This document shows positions 25,146 to 32,230 of a stretch of 64,000 nt of DNA, in pieces (position 1 is the stretch's first letter; every line of letters begins with the position of its first letter). Under the pieces are notes generated by a model. That model searched no databases, was not told where the DNA came from, and was given only the letters and a program-made list of their open reading frames with translations. A program made the position numbers and the translations under genes. Source of the stretch: Lysobacter sp. M2-1 (GTDB lineage Bacteria; Pseudomonadota; Gammaproteobacteria; Xanthomonadales; Xanthomonadaceae); contig NZ_JAKPBU010000005.1 in assembly GCF_022662495.1 (NCBI RefSeq), forward strand, positions 124,001-188,000, given 5' to 3'.

Positions 25146-25628
25146 CTCGCCGGAAGCCAGGCCTGCGAGGCTTGACCCACTGGTCCTGAAGATCAGGAGC
25201 TCATCCATTGGGCGAGCGCCAACATGTTTGAAGAACTTGATGGCGCTGGTGTTCGTCTTGAGCGCCCACCACTCAAATCTGACGCAGCCCTTCTCTTGTG
25301 CGATTCGAGCGAGGTGGCGCAGCAGCAAGCGACCGTAGCCAAGGCCTTGGAACTCTGGCCGAACAAACAAATCATCCAAATGAAGGCCGCGTCTACCAGT
25401 CGTTGTTGCGAAGGTCTGGTAAAAAACTGCAAATCCGGCCAACCTTTTCCCGGCGAAAGCAAGGACAGCCTCGGCGACAGGCTCTTGGCCAAATAGGCTC
25501 TCGGCAAGGTCATCTGCCGTGACCGTTACTGGAAATGGGAATTCCTCTGCAACGGCCAGTTCATTGATTAGATCAAGCAGATCTTGCAGGTCGGCCGGCG
25601 TAGCGGGGCGAATACCAAAATCTGTCAT
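25140..25628 (-). CDS. GNAT acetyltransferase 1 (cassette gene)
   Basis: 162 residues from ATG 25628; a GTG two codons earlier is possible. It has a GNAT fold: N-terminal IRPATPADLQDLLDLINELA, the acetyl-CoA pyrophosphate loop FVRPEFQGLGYGRLLLRHLA (RxxGxG/A pattern as QGLGYG), and the late Trp-x-x-x-x-x-N segment WWALKTNTSAIKFFKHVGA. It resembles diamine/aminoglycoside-like N-acetyltransferases, but the substrate cannot be assigned. GC is low, and the stop codon TAA is part of the attC core GCCTAAC, the usual arrangement in integron cassettes. Confidence 0.85.
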   Translation of the reverse strand: MTDFGIRPATPADLQDLLDLINELAVAEEFPFPVTVTADDLAESLFGQEPVAEAVLAFAGKRLAGFAVFYQTFATTTGRRGLHLDDLFVRPEFQGLGYGRLLLRHLARIAQEKGCVRFEWWALKTNTSAIKFFKHVGARPMDELLIFRTSGSSLAGLASGEA

Positions 25629-25645
25629 AAGCACTCCACGAACCT

Positions 25646-25711
25646 GGTTGTGGGACTGCCTGAATTAAGACGACCCGGCGAGGCGGACTCCATTGGAATG
25701 AATTGTCAGCC
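25646..25711 (-). repeat. attC-like site, 3' of GNAT gene 2
   Basis: On the minus strand: GGCTGAC (25705-25711, containing the TGA stop) then AATTCATTCCAA, GCCGCC-like GTCCGCCTCGCCGG and CGTCTTAATTCAGGC. Both half-sites of a short attC are recognisable, with CTTAATTCAGGC being the typical second-half sequence. The terminal GTTRRRY core is degenerate. Confidence 0.6.
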
Positions 25712-26245
25712 GTCAATCGTCAATTGACGCAGCATGACCACCATGCTCATTTCACGAAGATCGGTTCTAAACGGTATCTCGCCCTGTTTCACGAACCCCT
25801 TGCCCGCGTAAAAGCGCTGTGCGCCTAGGTTCGACTTGAGCACGTCGAGCCATATCAGATCCTGGCCACGCTCTGTTGCTGCGTGCGCAATGAAGTCAAC
25901 AAGCTGTTCGCCATATCCCTTGCCGGTCGCAGAGGCGAGGAAGTAGATCTTCTGAAGCTCTGCGCCTATGGCGCCTGAGATCGGCGCCGGCCTATTCCAG
26001 TTAATCTTGGCGTAGCCAATGACGGCGTCCCTGGCGTCTTGGGCGAGCAGCCACATATGATCAGGCGACGAAAGGGAGCGCTGCAGTGCAGGCTCAGAAA
26101 AGTCCTGCTGTAAGAATTCCTGCAAGCCCCTCTCGGACCAGATGGACGGAAAATGATCGAGATATGTTTCTCTTCCGATGATTTGAATAGCGACTAGATC
26201 GCTGACCGATGCCGTACGAATCTTGAGCAGTTCGCTTCTTGTCAT
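25706..26245 (-). CDS. GNAT acetyltransferase 2 (cassette gene)
   Basis: 179 residues from ATG 26245. The N-terminus IRTASVSDLVAIQIIGRETY, the acetyl-CoA loop IYFLASATGKGYGEQLVDFI (GxGxG variant) and the final AQRFYAGKGFVKQGEIPFRT are typical of GNAT proteins of the PaiA/RimI-like group, in which an LxxxYxxxGF segment ends the fold. Substrate unknown. It is low GC like its neighbour. The start codon lies just inside the attC-like site of the preceding cassette, leaving almost no leader, again as in integron cassettes. Confidence 0.82.
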   Translation of the reverse strand: MTRSELLKIRTASVSDLVAIQIIGRETYLDHFPSIWSERGLQEFLQQDFSEPALQRSLSSPDHMWLLAQDARDAVIGYAKINWNRPAPISGAIGAELQKIYFLASATGKGYGEQLVDFIAHAATERGQDLIWLDVLKSNLGAQRFYAGKGFVKQGEIPFRTDLREMSMVVMLRQLTIDG

Positions 26246-26248
26246 GAT

Positions 26249-26307
26249 GGTTGCCGCATGTAATCCGACGCTCTGCGATCGGCTTCGGCTTGAATGGGCT
26301 ATTAGGC
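26249..26307 (-). repeat. attC-like site, 3' of the frameshifted cassette ORF
   Basis: Minus strand: GCCTAAT (26301-26307), AGCCCATTCAAGCCGAAGCC, a GATCGCAGAGC spacer, then GTCGGATTACATGCGGC, which partly complements the first arm. The TAA in the core would be the stop of an ORF ending ...YAKNDA. The core is GCCTAAT instead of GCCTAAC. Confidence 0.6.
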
Positions 26308-26558
26308 ATCGTTCTTGGCGTACTGGTCAACGCCCACAAGATGGAGTGGCCCATACGGCTCCTGACAAATAACTCACTATCGTGTGATGTCCAGCGTTTG
26401 ACAGAAAAAGACCGCTGCAGTTCGGCCGGAATGCTGTCATGTTCATCTGTTTGGGACTCGAACTTGCCGTCATCTGTTTTGGGGCGCGCCCCCTGAACTA
26501 CGGAACCAGAAGCAGTAGCTGCGCAAAACAATACAGCGATGACGAATCTCTTGGTCAA
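26302..26558 (-). pseudogene. Frameshifted cassette ORF for a small secreted protein
   Basis: From TTG 26558 the frame opens with a good signal peptide (MTKRFVIAVLFCAATASGSV, cleavage near QGA) and a hydrophilic mature part. It continues in the wrong frame straight through the attC-like site and over GNAT 2. In another frame the last ~23 codons read VICQEPYGPLHLVGVDQYAK-NDA and stop exactly at the attC TAA, as a cassette gene should. A single indel near codon 60 would join the two. The start lies in the T-tract of the terminator, which is odd, so expression is doubtful. Confidence 0.45.
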
Positions 26559-26594
26559 AAAAGCCCCCGGCCAGACGAGGTAATAGCCGGGGGT
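26556..26594 (-). terminator. Rho-independent terminator of the protease operon
   Basis: On the minus strand CCCCCGGC (26586-26593) pairs with GCCGGGGG (26564-26571) around a 14 nt loop, followed by TTTTTT (26557-26562). It lies ~240 bp after the stop of the S8 protease at 26836. A second GC hairpin, CCCCGAG/CTCGGGG, lies at 26771-26788 in between. Confidence 0.85.
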
Positions 26595-26835
26595 TCGGCA
26601 ATACTCGGTCACACGTGCTTTCGCATGCGGGAATTGAGGGGAGAGGGGGAGACCGCATGCTCCGAGTAGTTTGCTTAAGGGCGGAGATCCTTCGAATCCC
26701 CAGTTGATGGCTCGATACCGGGTTGTCGCAGGTGCAGACACACTGAAAAGCTCCGTACGCTTTGCCCCGGCCCCGAGGCTTCTCGGGGCACGGAAAGGAG
26801 GCGCAGGCGCTAACCTGTGCGTCCCATGTTCCAAG

Positions 26836-28959
26836 TCAGTACGTTGTCGTGACCGACGGCGCACACTCCGTGGTATCGGTGTTGCACACCGTGTACGACG
26901 CCTGCCCGCCAGCTGTGGCCCGGAACGAGTCGGTTGCGGTGCCGTCGTTCCTGACGGTGCGTACATAGGCGCCATTGCGATAGACATCGACCTGCTTCTT
27001 GCCGGAGTCCCAGCTCAGGGTCACGCGGACACCTTGCTTGCCACGGAGACTCTTGGCCTGCAGATTCCGTGGCCAGAGGTTGTCGACGAACGAGGCGTAC
27101 AGCGAAACTCCGGTGAATCCATTGGCCGTGCCCGAGTGGAGTGGAACGAGCCGCACGAAATAAGGCCCCGGGGTCGGCGCGACGACCGCGCAGAATGTCG
27201 TGGTTGCTCCGTCGCCCGATTCGCAGTCGTTGTCGCCCAGTGTGGGCAGCTTGCCCCGCCGCACGAACATGCCAACCCTGCCCGCGCCACCCCAGGTCTT
27301 GACCTGCAAATGTTTGGCGCCTGGCGGTATGTCGATGGCGTACCAAAGACTGTCGTCGGGATTGAAGGTCGCTTCGGTAGGTGGCACGGTGTTGCTTGAG
27401 CTAAGTCCCGTCAACTCCAAGCCGCTGCGAAGCACGTCGATGGATCTGGTCGGCCCGGGATAGGCCGGCGGTGCCGGTGGGAGGGGCGTGTGCCCGGCGG
27501 CAACGGAGACCGCGCGGGTCGCGTTCACCACGCCTGTCCCGCACTGGAAATCAAACGAGCAACCCTTGGGAAATCCAAGGCCCGTGTCGTAAGCCGTATA
27601 GGCGAGGATCTTTCGGATCTCGGCAGGGGTTTTGGGTGTGGCCGCTGCCGACTGCATGAGGGCGGCGACCCCGGCAACGTGGGGCGTCGCCATCGACGTG
27701 CCGGCGTACCAGGCGTAGATCGGGTTTCCGACTCCGGTCACGCCATCATTCAGTGTCGACAGGATGTTGGACTCCATGGGCCAGAGGCCCGAGCCACCAG
27801 GAGCAGCCACCGTGACGCGCTCACCGAAATTCGAGTAGAAGGCCCGCTCGGTCTCTGGACCGGTAGCGGCCACTGCAATCGCGCCATCACAACTCGCAGG
27901 CGTCGCGTAACGGACGCCCGTGTTGTTGTTGCCGGCGGCCGCCACCACGATCGCGCCATTGGAGATGGCTCTCGTCACCGCCGCCTGAGCCGCCGGATCG
28001 CAAGGCTGCGATGCACCCAGGCTCAGATTGATGACATCCGCAGGTGTGGTGTTATCAGGCACGCCAGGCACCGTGCCGCCCGAAGCCCAGACGATCGCGT
28101 CGAGAACGTCGGATTGGTGTCCACCTTGCTTGCCCAGCGCCCGAACCGGCTGAATCTTGGCGTGGTGCGCGATGCCGGCCATGCCGATACCATTGTTGGT
28201 AACGGCAGCGATCGTGCCGGCGACATGGGTGCCGTGCCAGCTTGACGGGCGACCCTGAAACGAGTCGCCAACGTCATGCGCATCGGGATCTCGACCGTCG
28301 CCATCGCCCGCCACGATCGGGTCCGAAATCATGTCATAGCCGGCGATGACATTGGCATTGAGGTCAGGGTGGTCAGTGATGCCGGTATCAATCACCGCCA
28401 CGACCGTTCCCAGGCCGGTGGCGATATCCCAGGCGCCCTCGACGGCGATGCCGCCTCCGCTGCTGTGGTAATCCCATTGCTGCGAATAGAGCGGATCGTT
28501 CGGAGTACCCAAAGGAGTCCAGATCGCATCGACGGATACGTGCTTGACGTTCGGATCTCGCACCAGTTCCTTCTTCAGGCGTTTGATGTCCGCGCTATTG
28601 AGTTCACGTTCGACCTCGATTACATCAGCGCCGATGGCAAGCCGCCGCAAGCGACCAATGCGCAGCCCCAGCGCTTTTCCCGCGCCTCCGATCAATCTCT
28701 GGACCCTGGCGGCGTTGTAGTTCTTTTCCGTTCCGGGCCGGTACATCACGATGAAACGTTTGGCCGATTGATCGGACCCCTTGACCGTTGCTGTGCCTTT
28801 GGCTGCCGTCGGGCCGAAGGTGACGCGCTTTGCGCCGGATCGAGAGGTCTTCGATGCCGGCTGGTCGGGTGGACCACCCGCAAGAGCCTGCTGGGTGAAG
28901 ACGAGCATTACGCCAAGCGCCAAGGCAGATGCGCGAGGCCACTTAAGGGAATGATTCAT
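26836..28959 (-). CDS. Secreted S8 (subtilisin-type) serine protease, downstream copy
   Basis: 707 residues from ATG 28959; an ATG four codons upstream is possible. The order is: Sec signal peptide (cleavage near ALA), inhibitor-like propeptide (~70-150, SAKRFIVMYRPG to DPNVKHVSVD), then the catalytic domain with D191 (VIDTGI), H242 (HGTHVAG) and S422 (GTSMATPHVAG). A pre-peptidase C-terminal-like beta domain (~535-640) comes next, and a short fibronectin-like C-terminal strand pair (RVTLSWDSGKKQVDVYRNGA) closes the protein. It should mature outside the cell and degrade protein. It is about 60% alike in pattern to the gene directly upstream (29002-31104), lies 42 bp from it on the same strand, and is followed by a strong terminator, so they form an operon born by tandem duplication. 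Confidence 0.93.
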   Translation of the reverse strand: MNHSLKWPRASALALGVMLVFTQQALAGGPPDQPASKTSRSGAKRVTFGPTAAKGTATVKGSDQSAKRFIVMYRPGTEKNYNAARVQRLIGGAGKALGLRIGRLRRLAIGADVIEVERELNSADIKRLKKELVRDPNVKHVSVDAIWTPLGTPNDPLYSQQWDYHSSGGGIAVEGAWDIATGLGTVVAVIDTGITDHPDLNANVIAGYDMISDPIVAGDGDGRDPDAHDVGDSFQGRPSSWHGTHVAGTIAAVTNNGIGMAGIAHHAKIQPVRALGKQGGHQSDVLDAIVWASGGTVPGVPDNTTPADVINLSLGASQPCDPAAQAAVTRAISNGAIVVAAAGNNNTGVRYATPASCDGAIAVAATGPETERAFYSNFGERVTVAAPGGSGLWPMESNILSTLNDGVTGVGNPIYAWYAGTSMATPHVAGVAALMQSAAATPKTPAEIRKILAYTAYDTGLGFPKGCSFDFQCGTGVVNATRAVSVAAGHTPLPPAPPAYPGPTRSIDVLRSGLELTGLSSSNTVPPTEATFNPDDSLWYAIDIPPGAKHLQVKTWGGAGRVGMFVRRGKLPTLGDNDCESGDGATTTFCAVVAPTPGPYFVRLVPLHSGTANGFTGVSLYASFVDNLWPRNLQAKSLRGKQGVRVTLSWDSGKKQVDVYRNGAYVRTVRNDGTATDSFRATAGGQASYTVCNTDTTECAPSVTTTY

Positions 28960-29001
28960 GGACAACCTCATTGAATGAAGGTGGTTTGCGGCTCAGCGGC
29001 G

Positions 29002-31104
29002 TCAGTACTTGGCGGTCACCGTCGGTGCGCACTCGGTGGTGTCGCTGTTGCAAACCGTGTAGATCGATCGGCCGCTACCGGAAGGTCGGAACGAGTCGGT
29101 AGCTGAGCCCGTGTTGTTCAGAGTGCGCAGCAAGGCGCCGTTGCGGTACAGGTCGACGCGCCGCTTACCCGCTTTCCACGTGAGCGTGACGCGTACACCC
29201 TCTTTGCCGTATTGCCCGGCGCTGGCTTGCAGGTTTCTCGGCCAGTTGCCGTCCTCGAATGCCGCGTAGAGGGATGCCCCGGAAAACGATGCATTGGTGC
29301 CAAAAGGCATCAGCCTGATGTAATAGGTGCCGGGAATCGGCGCGGTAAAACCGCATGCATGCTCTGAAACATTTCCTGAGTTGCAGTCGGATTCGCCCAA
29401 ATGCGGCAGCTTGCCTTGCCGGACCAACATCCGAAGATCCCCACTGGCACCCCAGCTCTGGATCAGCAGATGCTTGGCACCGGGTGGCACCTCAACGGTG
29501 TACCAGAGGCTGTCGTTCGGCTTGGGAACGTACTGCGCATCGTCCGGATCGTTGGTGGAGTCGCTCGCAGCCAAGCCGCTCAATTCGGATCCATTGGCCA
29601 TGGGGACCATTGGCCTGGTCGGTCCCGGGTAGGCGGGCGGCGCGGGCGGGAGCGGTAGACGCCCCGCGGCGACGGCGACCGCGCGACTCGCGTTCAATAC
29701 GCCCGAGCCACACTGGAAGTCCAAGGAGCAACCCGTGGGGAAGCCTAGGCTGCCGTCGTAGGCTGTGTTGATCAGGATCTTTTCGACTTCAGCCGGGGTC
29801 TTGCGCGTCGCCGAGGCCGCCTGGATCAGGGCCGCCACGCCCGCGACGTGCGGTGCCGCCATCGAGGTGCCGGCATACCACCGGTAGGTGGGGTTTCCAG
29901 GAGCGATCATGCCATCGTTCAGCGTGGACAGGATGTTGGCTTCGGCTGGCGCATAGCCGAGCCCTCCCGGCGCCGAGATGGCCAATTTCTCACCCAGGTT
30001 GCTGAAGAACGAACGCGCGCGATTCGGATCGGTTGCCCCGACGGTGATCGTGCCGATGCAGTTCGCGGGGGAGAAGTAGCGTGCCGGCGCCCCATTGTTT
30101 CCGGCGGCTGCGACCACCGTCGCTCCGTTGCCGACGGCAAGCGTGATCGCCGCCTGCGTCGCGGGATCGCACGTGAAGTTGGGCCCGCCACCAAAGCCGC
30201 CCAGGCTGACATTGATCACGTCGGCGGGGGTTGGGTTGTCCGGTGCGCCCACGACGGCGCCGCCAGATGCCCACACAATGCCGTCGATGATGTCGGACAT
30301 GAAGCCGCCATACGCACCCAACACCCGCACGGGTTGGACCTTGGCCTGATGCGCGATGCCGGCGACGCCGAGGCCATTGTTGGTGACCGCAGCGATAGTT
30401 CCAGCGACATGGGTACCGTGCCAGCTCGAGGAACGGAATGGTGAGCCGTCTCCCGGATCGTGCGCATCCGGGTCGCGACCATCGCCGTCAGCTGCGTTAA
30501 AGACATCGGAGACGAAATCGTAGCCGGGGATCACGTTGCCATTCAGATCGGGATGGTCGGTGATGCCGGTGTCGACCACCGCGACCACGGCGCCGGCACC
30601 GGCGGTGACATCCCACGCGCCTTCCACGTCGATGCCGCCCAAGCCGTTGCGGTAGTGCCACTGCTGCGGATACATCGGGTCATTCGGAACCGCCATCGGC
30701 TTCCATAGCGCATCGACCGATACGTAGGCGACGTTCGGGTCTTTCGCCAGTTCCTTCCTGAGGCGCCCGATGCCGGCACTGTCGAGGGCACGGTCGGCCA
30801 CGATCACGTCGGAACCCACGGCCAGGCGCCGCAACCGGTGCATGCGGACGCCGAGCGCCCTCCCGGCCACGCCGACCAGGTTCTGGACCTTGGCGTCGTT
30901 GTATTGTCGTGAAGCTCCCTTTCGATACGTCACGATGAAACGTTTGGCCGATTGCGGCGCCTTCGGCGATGCGATCGGCTGCTTTGCGTTCGCGCGGGTC
31001 TTGACCTTGCCCGGTGGCGCACCCGCCACGGCAGCACCTACGAAGGCGAGCACCACCCCCAGCGACAACGTGCGAATGATTCGAGTACTGAACAAGCCAG
31101 TCAT
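29002..31104 (-). CDS. Secreted S8 (subtilisin-type) serine protease, upstream copy
   Basis: 700 residues from ATG 31104. Domain order is the same as in its downstream paralogue: signal peptide, inhibitor-like propeptide (SAKRFIVTYRKG onward), catalytic triad D178 (VVDTGI), H229 (HGTHVAG) and S414 (GTSMAAPHVAG), PPC-like domain and a C-terminal RVTLTWKAGKRRVDLYRNGA strand pair ending in TVCNSDTTECAPTVTAKY. Cysteine pairs are conserved between the copies. It is the first gene of the pair, and its promoter should lie in the 460 bp shared with the divergent response-regulator gene, a position that makes regulation by that two-component system plausible. Confidence 0.93.
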   Translation of the reverse strand: MTGLFSTRIIRTLSLGVVLAFVGAAVAGAPPGKVKTRANAKQPIASPKAPQSAKRFIVTYRKGASRQYNDAKVQNLVGVAGRALGVRMHRLRRLAVGSDVIVADRALDSAGIGRLRKELAKDPNVAYVSVDALWKPMAVPNDPMYPQQWHYRNGLGGIDVEGAWDVTAGAGAVVAVVDTGITDHPDLNGNVIPGYDFVSDVFNAADGDGRDPDAHDPGDGSPFRSSSWHGTHVAGTIAAVTNNGLGVAGIAHQAKVQPVRVLGAYGGFMSDIIDGIVWASGGAVVGAPDNPTPADVINVSLGGFGGGPNFTCDPATQAAITLAVGNGATVVAAAGNNGAPARYFSPANCIGTITVGATDPNRARSFFSNLGEKLAISAPGGLGYAPAEANILSTLNDGMIAPGNPTYRWYAGTSMAAPHVAGVAALIQAASATRKTPAEVEKILINTAYDGSLGFPTGCSLDFQCGSGVLNASRAVAVAAGRLPLPPAPPAYPGPTRPMVPMANGSELSGLAASDSTNDPDDAQYVPKPNDSLWYTVEVPPGAKHLLIQSWGASGDLRMLVRQGKLPHLGESDCNSGNVSEHACGFTAPIPGTYYIRLMPFGTNASFSGASLYAAFEDGNWPRNLQASAGQYGKEGVRVTLTWKAGKRRVDLYRNGALLRTLNNTGSATDSFRPSGSGRSIYTVCNSDTTECAPTVTAKY

Positions 31105-31564
31105 CTGGATGACCTCGTGTGGACAGTTGATTGACGTGGGGCGGCCGGCCTCAAGGCGCTGGCTTGGGACGGGCCCCCGTGCATGCAGTCACGTGCGCAC
31201 GCCATGAAGGAAGAGAACCAAGAGCGGAAACAAGCGGGCGCGCCGTCGGCAGCGCAAGCGCAAGAGCGAGTAAGGGTGTCGCGACCTCCGTTAGTACGAA
31301 GGTCCCGATGCTAGGTAGCCATGGCGCCTTTGAAATGAAGAACCGATTAAGTCCTTTGGCGTGAGCTTGGGCTCGCTCGGAGCGCAAGTCAGGCGTCTTA
31401 AGGCGCTCTTAATGTCCTGTGCCACGAATCGGCTCTAAATGACGAAACGCGTGAGCCGGGTGGCGTTCCCGCCAGGCGAAAACCTCGCCGAAGATCGGCT
31501 GCGTGCAGCGAAGTTGGAGCGGCCGGAGACCCGCAGTACGATCACGGAGAGGAGAGGACTGGAC
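31105..31564. promoter_or_regulatory. Divergent intergenic region between protease operon and two-component system
   Basis: 460 bp without a credible gene. It must hold the promoters of both units. I could not pick -35/-10 boxes or a response-regulator direct repeat with confidence. The strong ribosome site GGAGAGGAGAGGA lies at 31547-31559 before the response regulator. Confidence 0.4.
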
Positions 31565-32230
31565 ATGTCCCGTGTACTGCTAGTCGAAGACGATCTGCAA
31601 CTGGGCGATGCCTTGCGGCAGGCGCTGAGCCATGCTGGATTTGATGCGGTATGGGTCAGGTTGGCTGCGCAAGCCAGGGAAGCCCTTGAGCGCGGCGGTT
31701 TCGCCGCGATGATCCTGGACATCCAGCTGCCGGACGGCAACGGATTCGATGTTCTTGGAGATGCCCGCCGCCGGGGAGACACCACGCCGGCGCTGTTCCT
31801 GACGGTGCGCTATGACATTGCCGACCGTGTCCGTGGTCTGGATGCGGGCGCCGACGATTATCTGATCAAGCCCTTTGCGGTGGTCGAACTGCTGGCACGC
31901 ATTCGTGCGCTGATCAGACGGGGCGCCGGGCAAGCCAGTTCGGAATGGCAGGTCGGGAATTTGCGCATCGCGCCAGACCGGCGCGAAGTGTGGGTCGGCG
32001 ATCATCTTCTGCCGCTTTCTCCGAAGGAGTTCACCCTGCTTCTCGAGCTGGCCCGCCAGGCTGGAAAGGTCGTTACGAGAGCGCAGCTGGAAACCGTGAT
32101 GCTCCCCGCGGCCGATGTCGCCGGGAGCAACCTGCTCGATGTTCACGTTCATAACCTGAGGCGAAAGCTGGGCGAACTCTCGGGTGCCATTCGCACCGTC
32201 CCCGGCGTTGGCTACATGCTGAACATATGA
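31565..32230 (+). CDS. OmpR-family response regulator
   Basis: 221 residues from ATG 31565, preceded by a purine-rich GGAGAGGAGAGGA; the frame reaches back to 31439, but that part is non-conserved. Receiver domain: acidic pair E8-D9-D10, phosphoacceptor D52 (ILDIQLPDGNG), T80 and K102 (YLIKPF). The winged-helix DNA-binding domain at ~130-220 has PLSPKEFTLLLELARQAGKV and the recognition region VHVHNLRRKLG, ending in RTVPGVGYML. Its gene overlaps that of the sensor kinase by four bases (ATGA), so they are translationally coupled. Divergent tandem protease genes are candidate targets. Confidence 0.95.
   Translation: MSRVLLVEDDLQLGDALRQALSHAGFDAVWVRLAAQAREALERGGFAAMILDIQLPDGNGFDVLGDARRRGDTTPALFLTVRYDIADRVRGLDAGADDYLIKPFAVVELLARIRALIRRGAGQASSEWQVGNLRIAPDRREVWVGDHLLPLSPKEFTLLLELARQAGKVVTRAQLETVMLPAADVAGSNLLDVHVHNLRRKLGELSGAIRTVPGVGYMLNI

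Larger units (their letters stand above)
25090..26558 (-). mobile_element. Integrase-less integron cassette array (CALIN-like)
   Basis: Three minus-strand ORFs (frameshifted secreted ORF, GNAT 2, GNAT 1) follow each other in one direction. Each is followed at its stop codon by an attC-like segment with the hallmark bases (GCCTAAC/GCCTAAT or CTGAC, then TTCAAGCC or a variant). GC content drops well below the surroundings. No tyrosine recombinase intI is present within the window. The upstream edge abuts the terminator of the protease operon. Confidence 0.65.

Noticed and set aside
26556-26594. The hairpin as an attI or phage attachment site
   Set aside because: The stem and six-T tail match a standard intrinsic terminator, and no integrase or duplicated core was seen.
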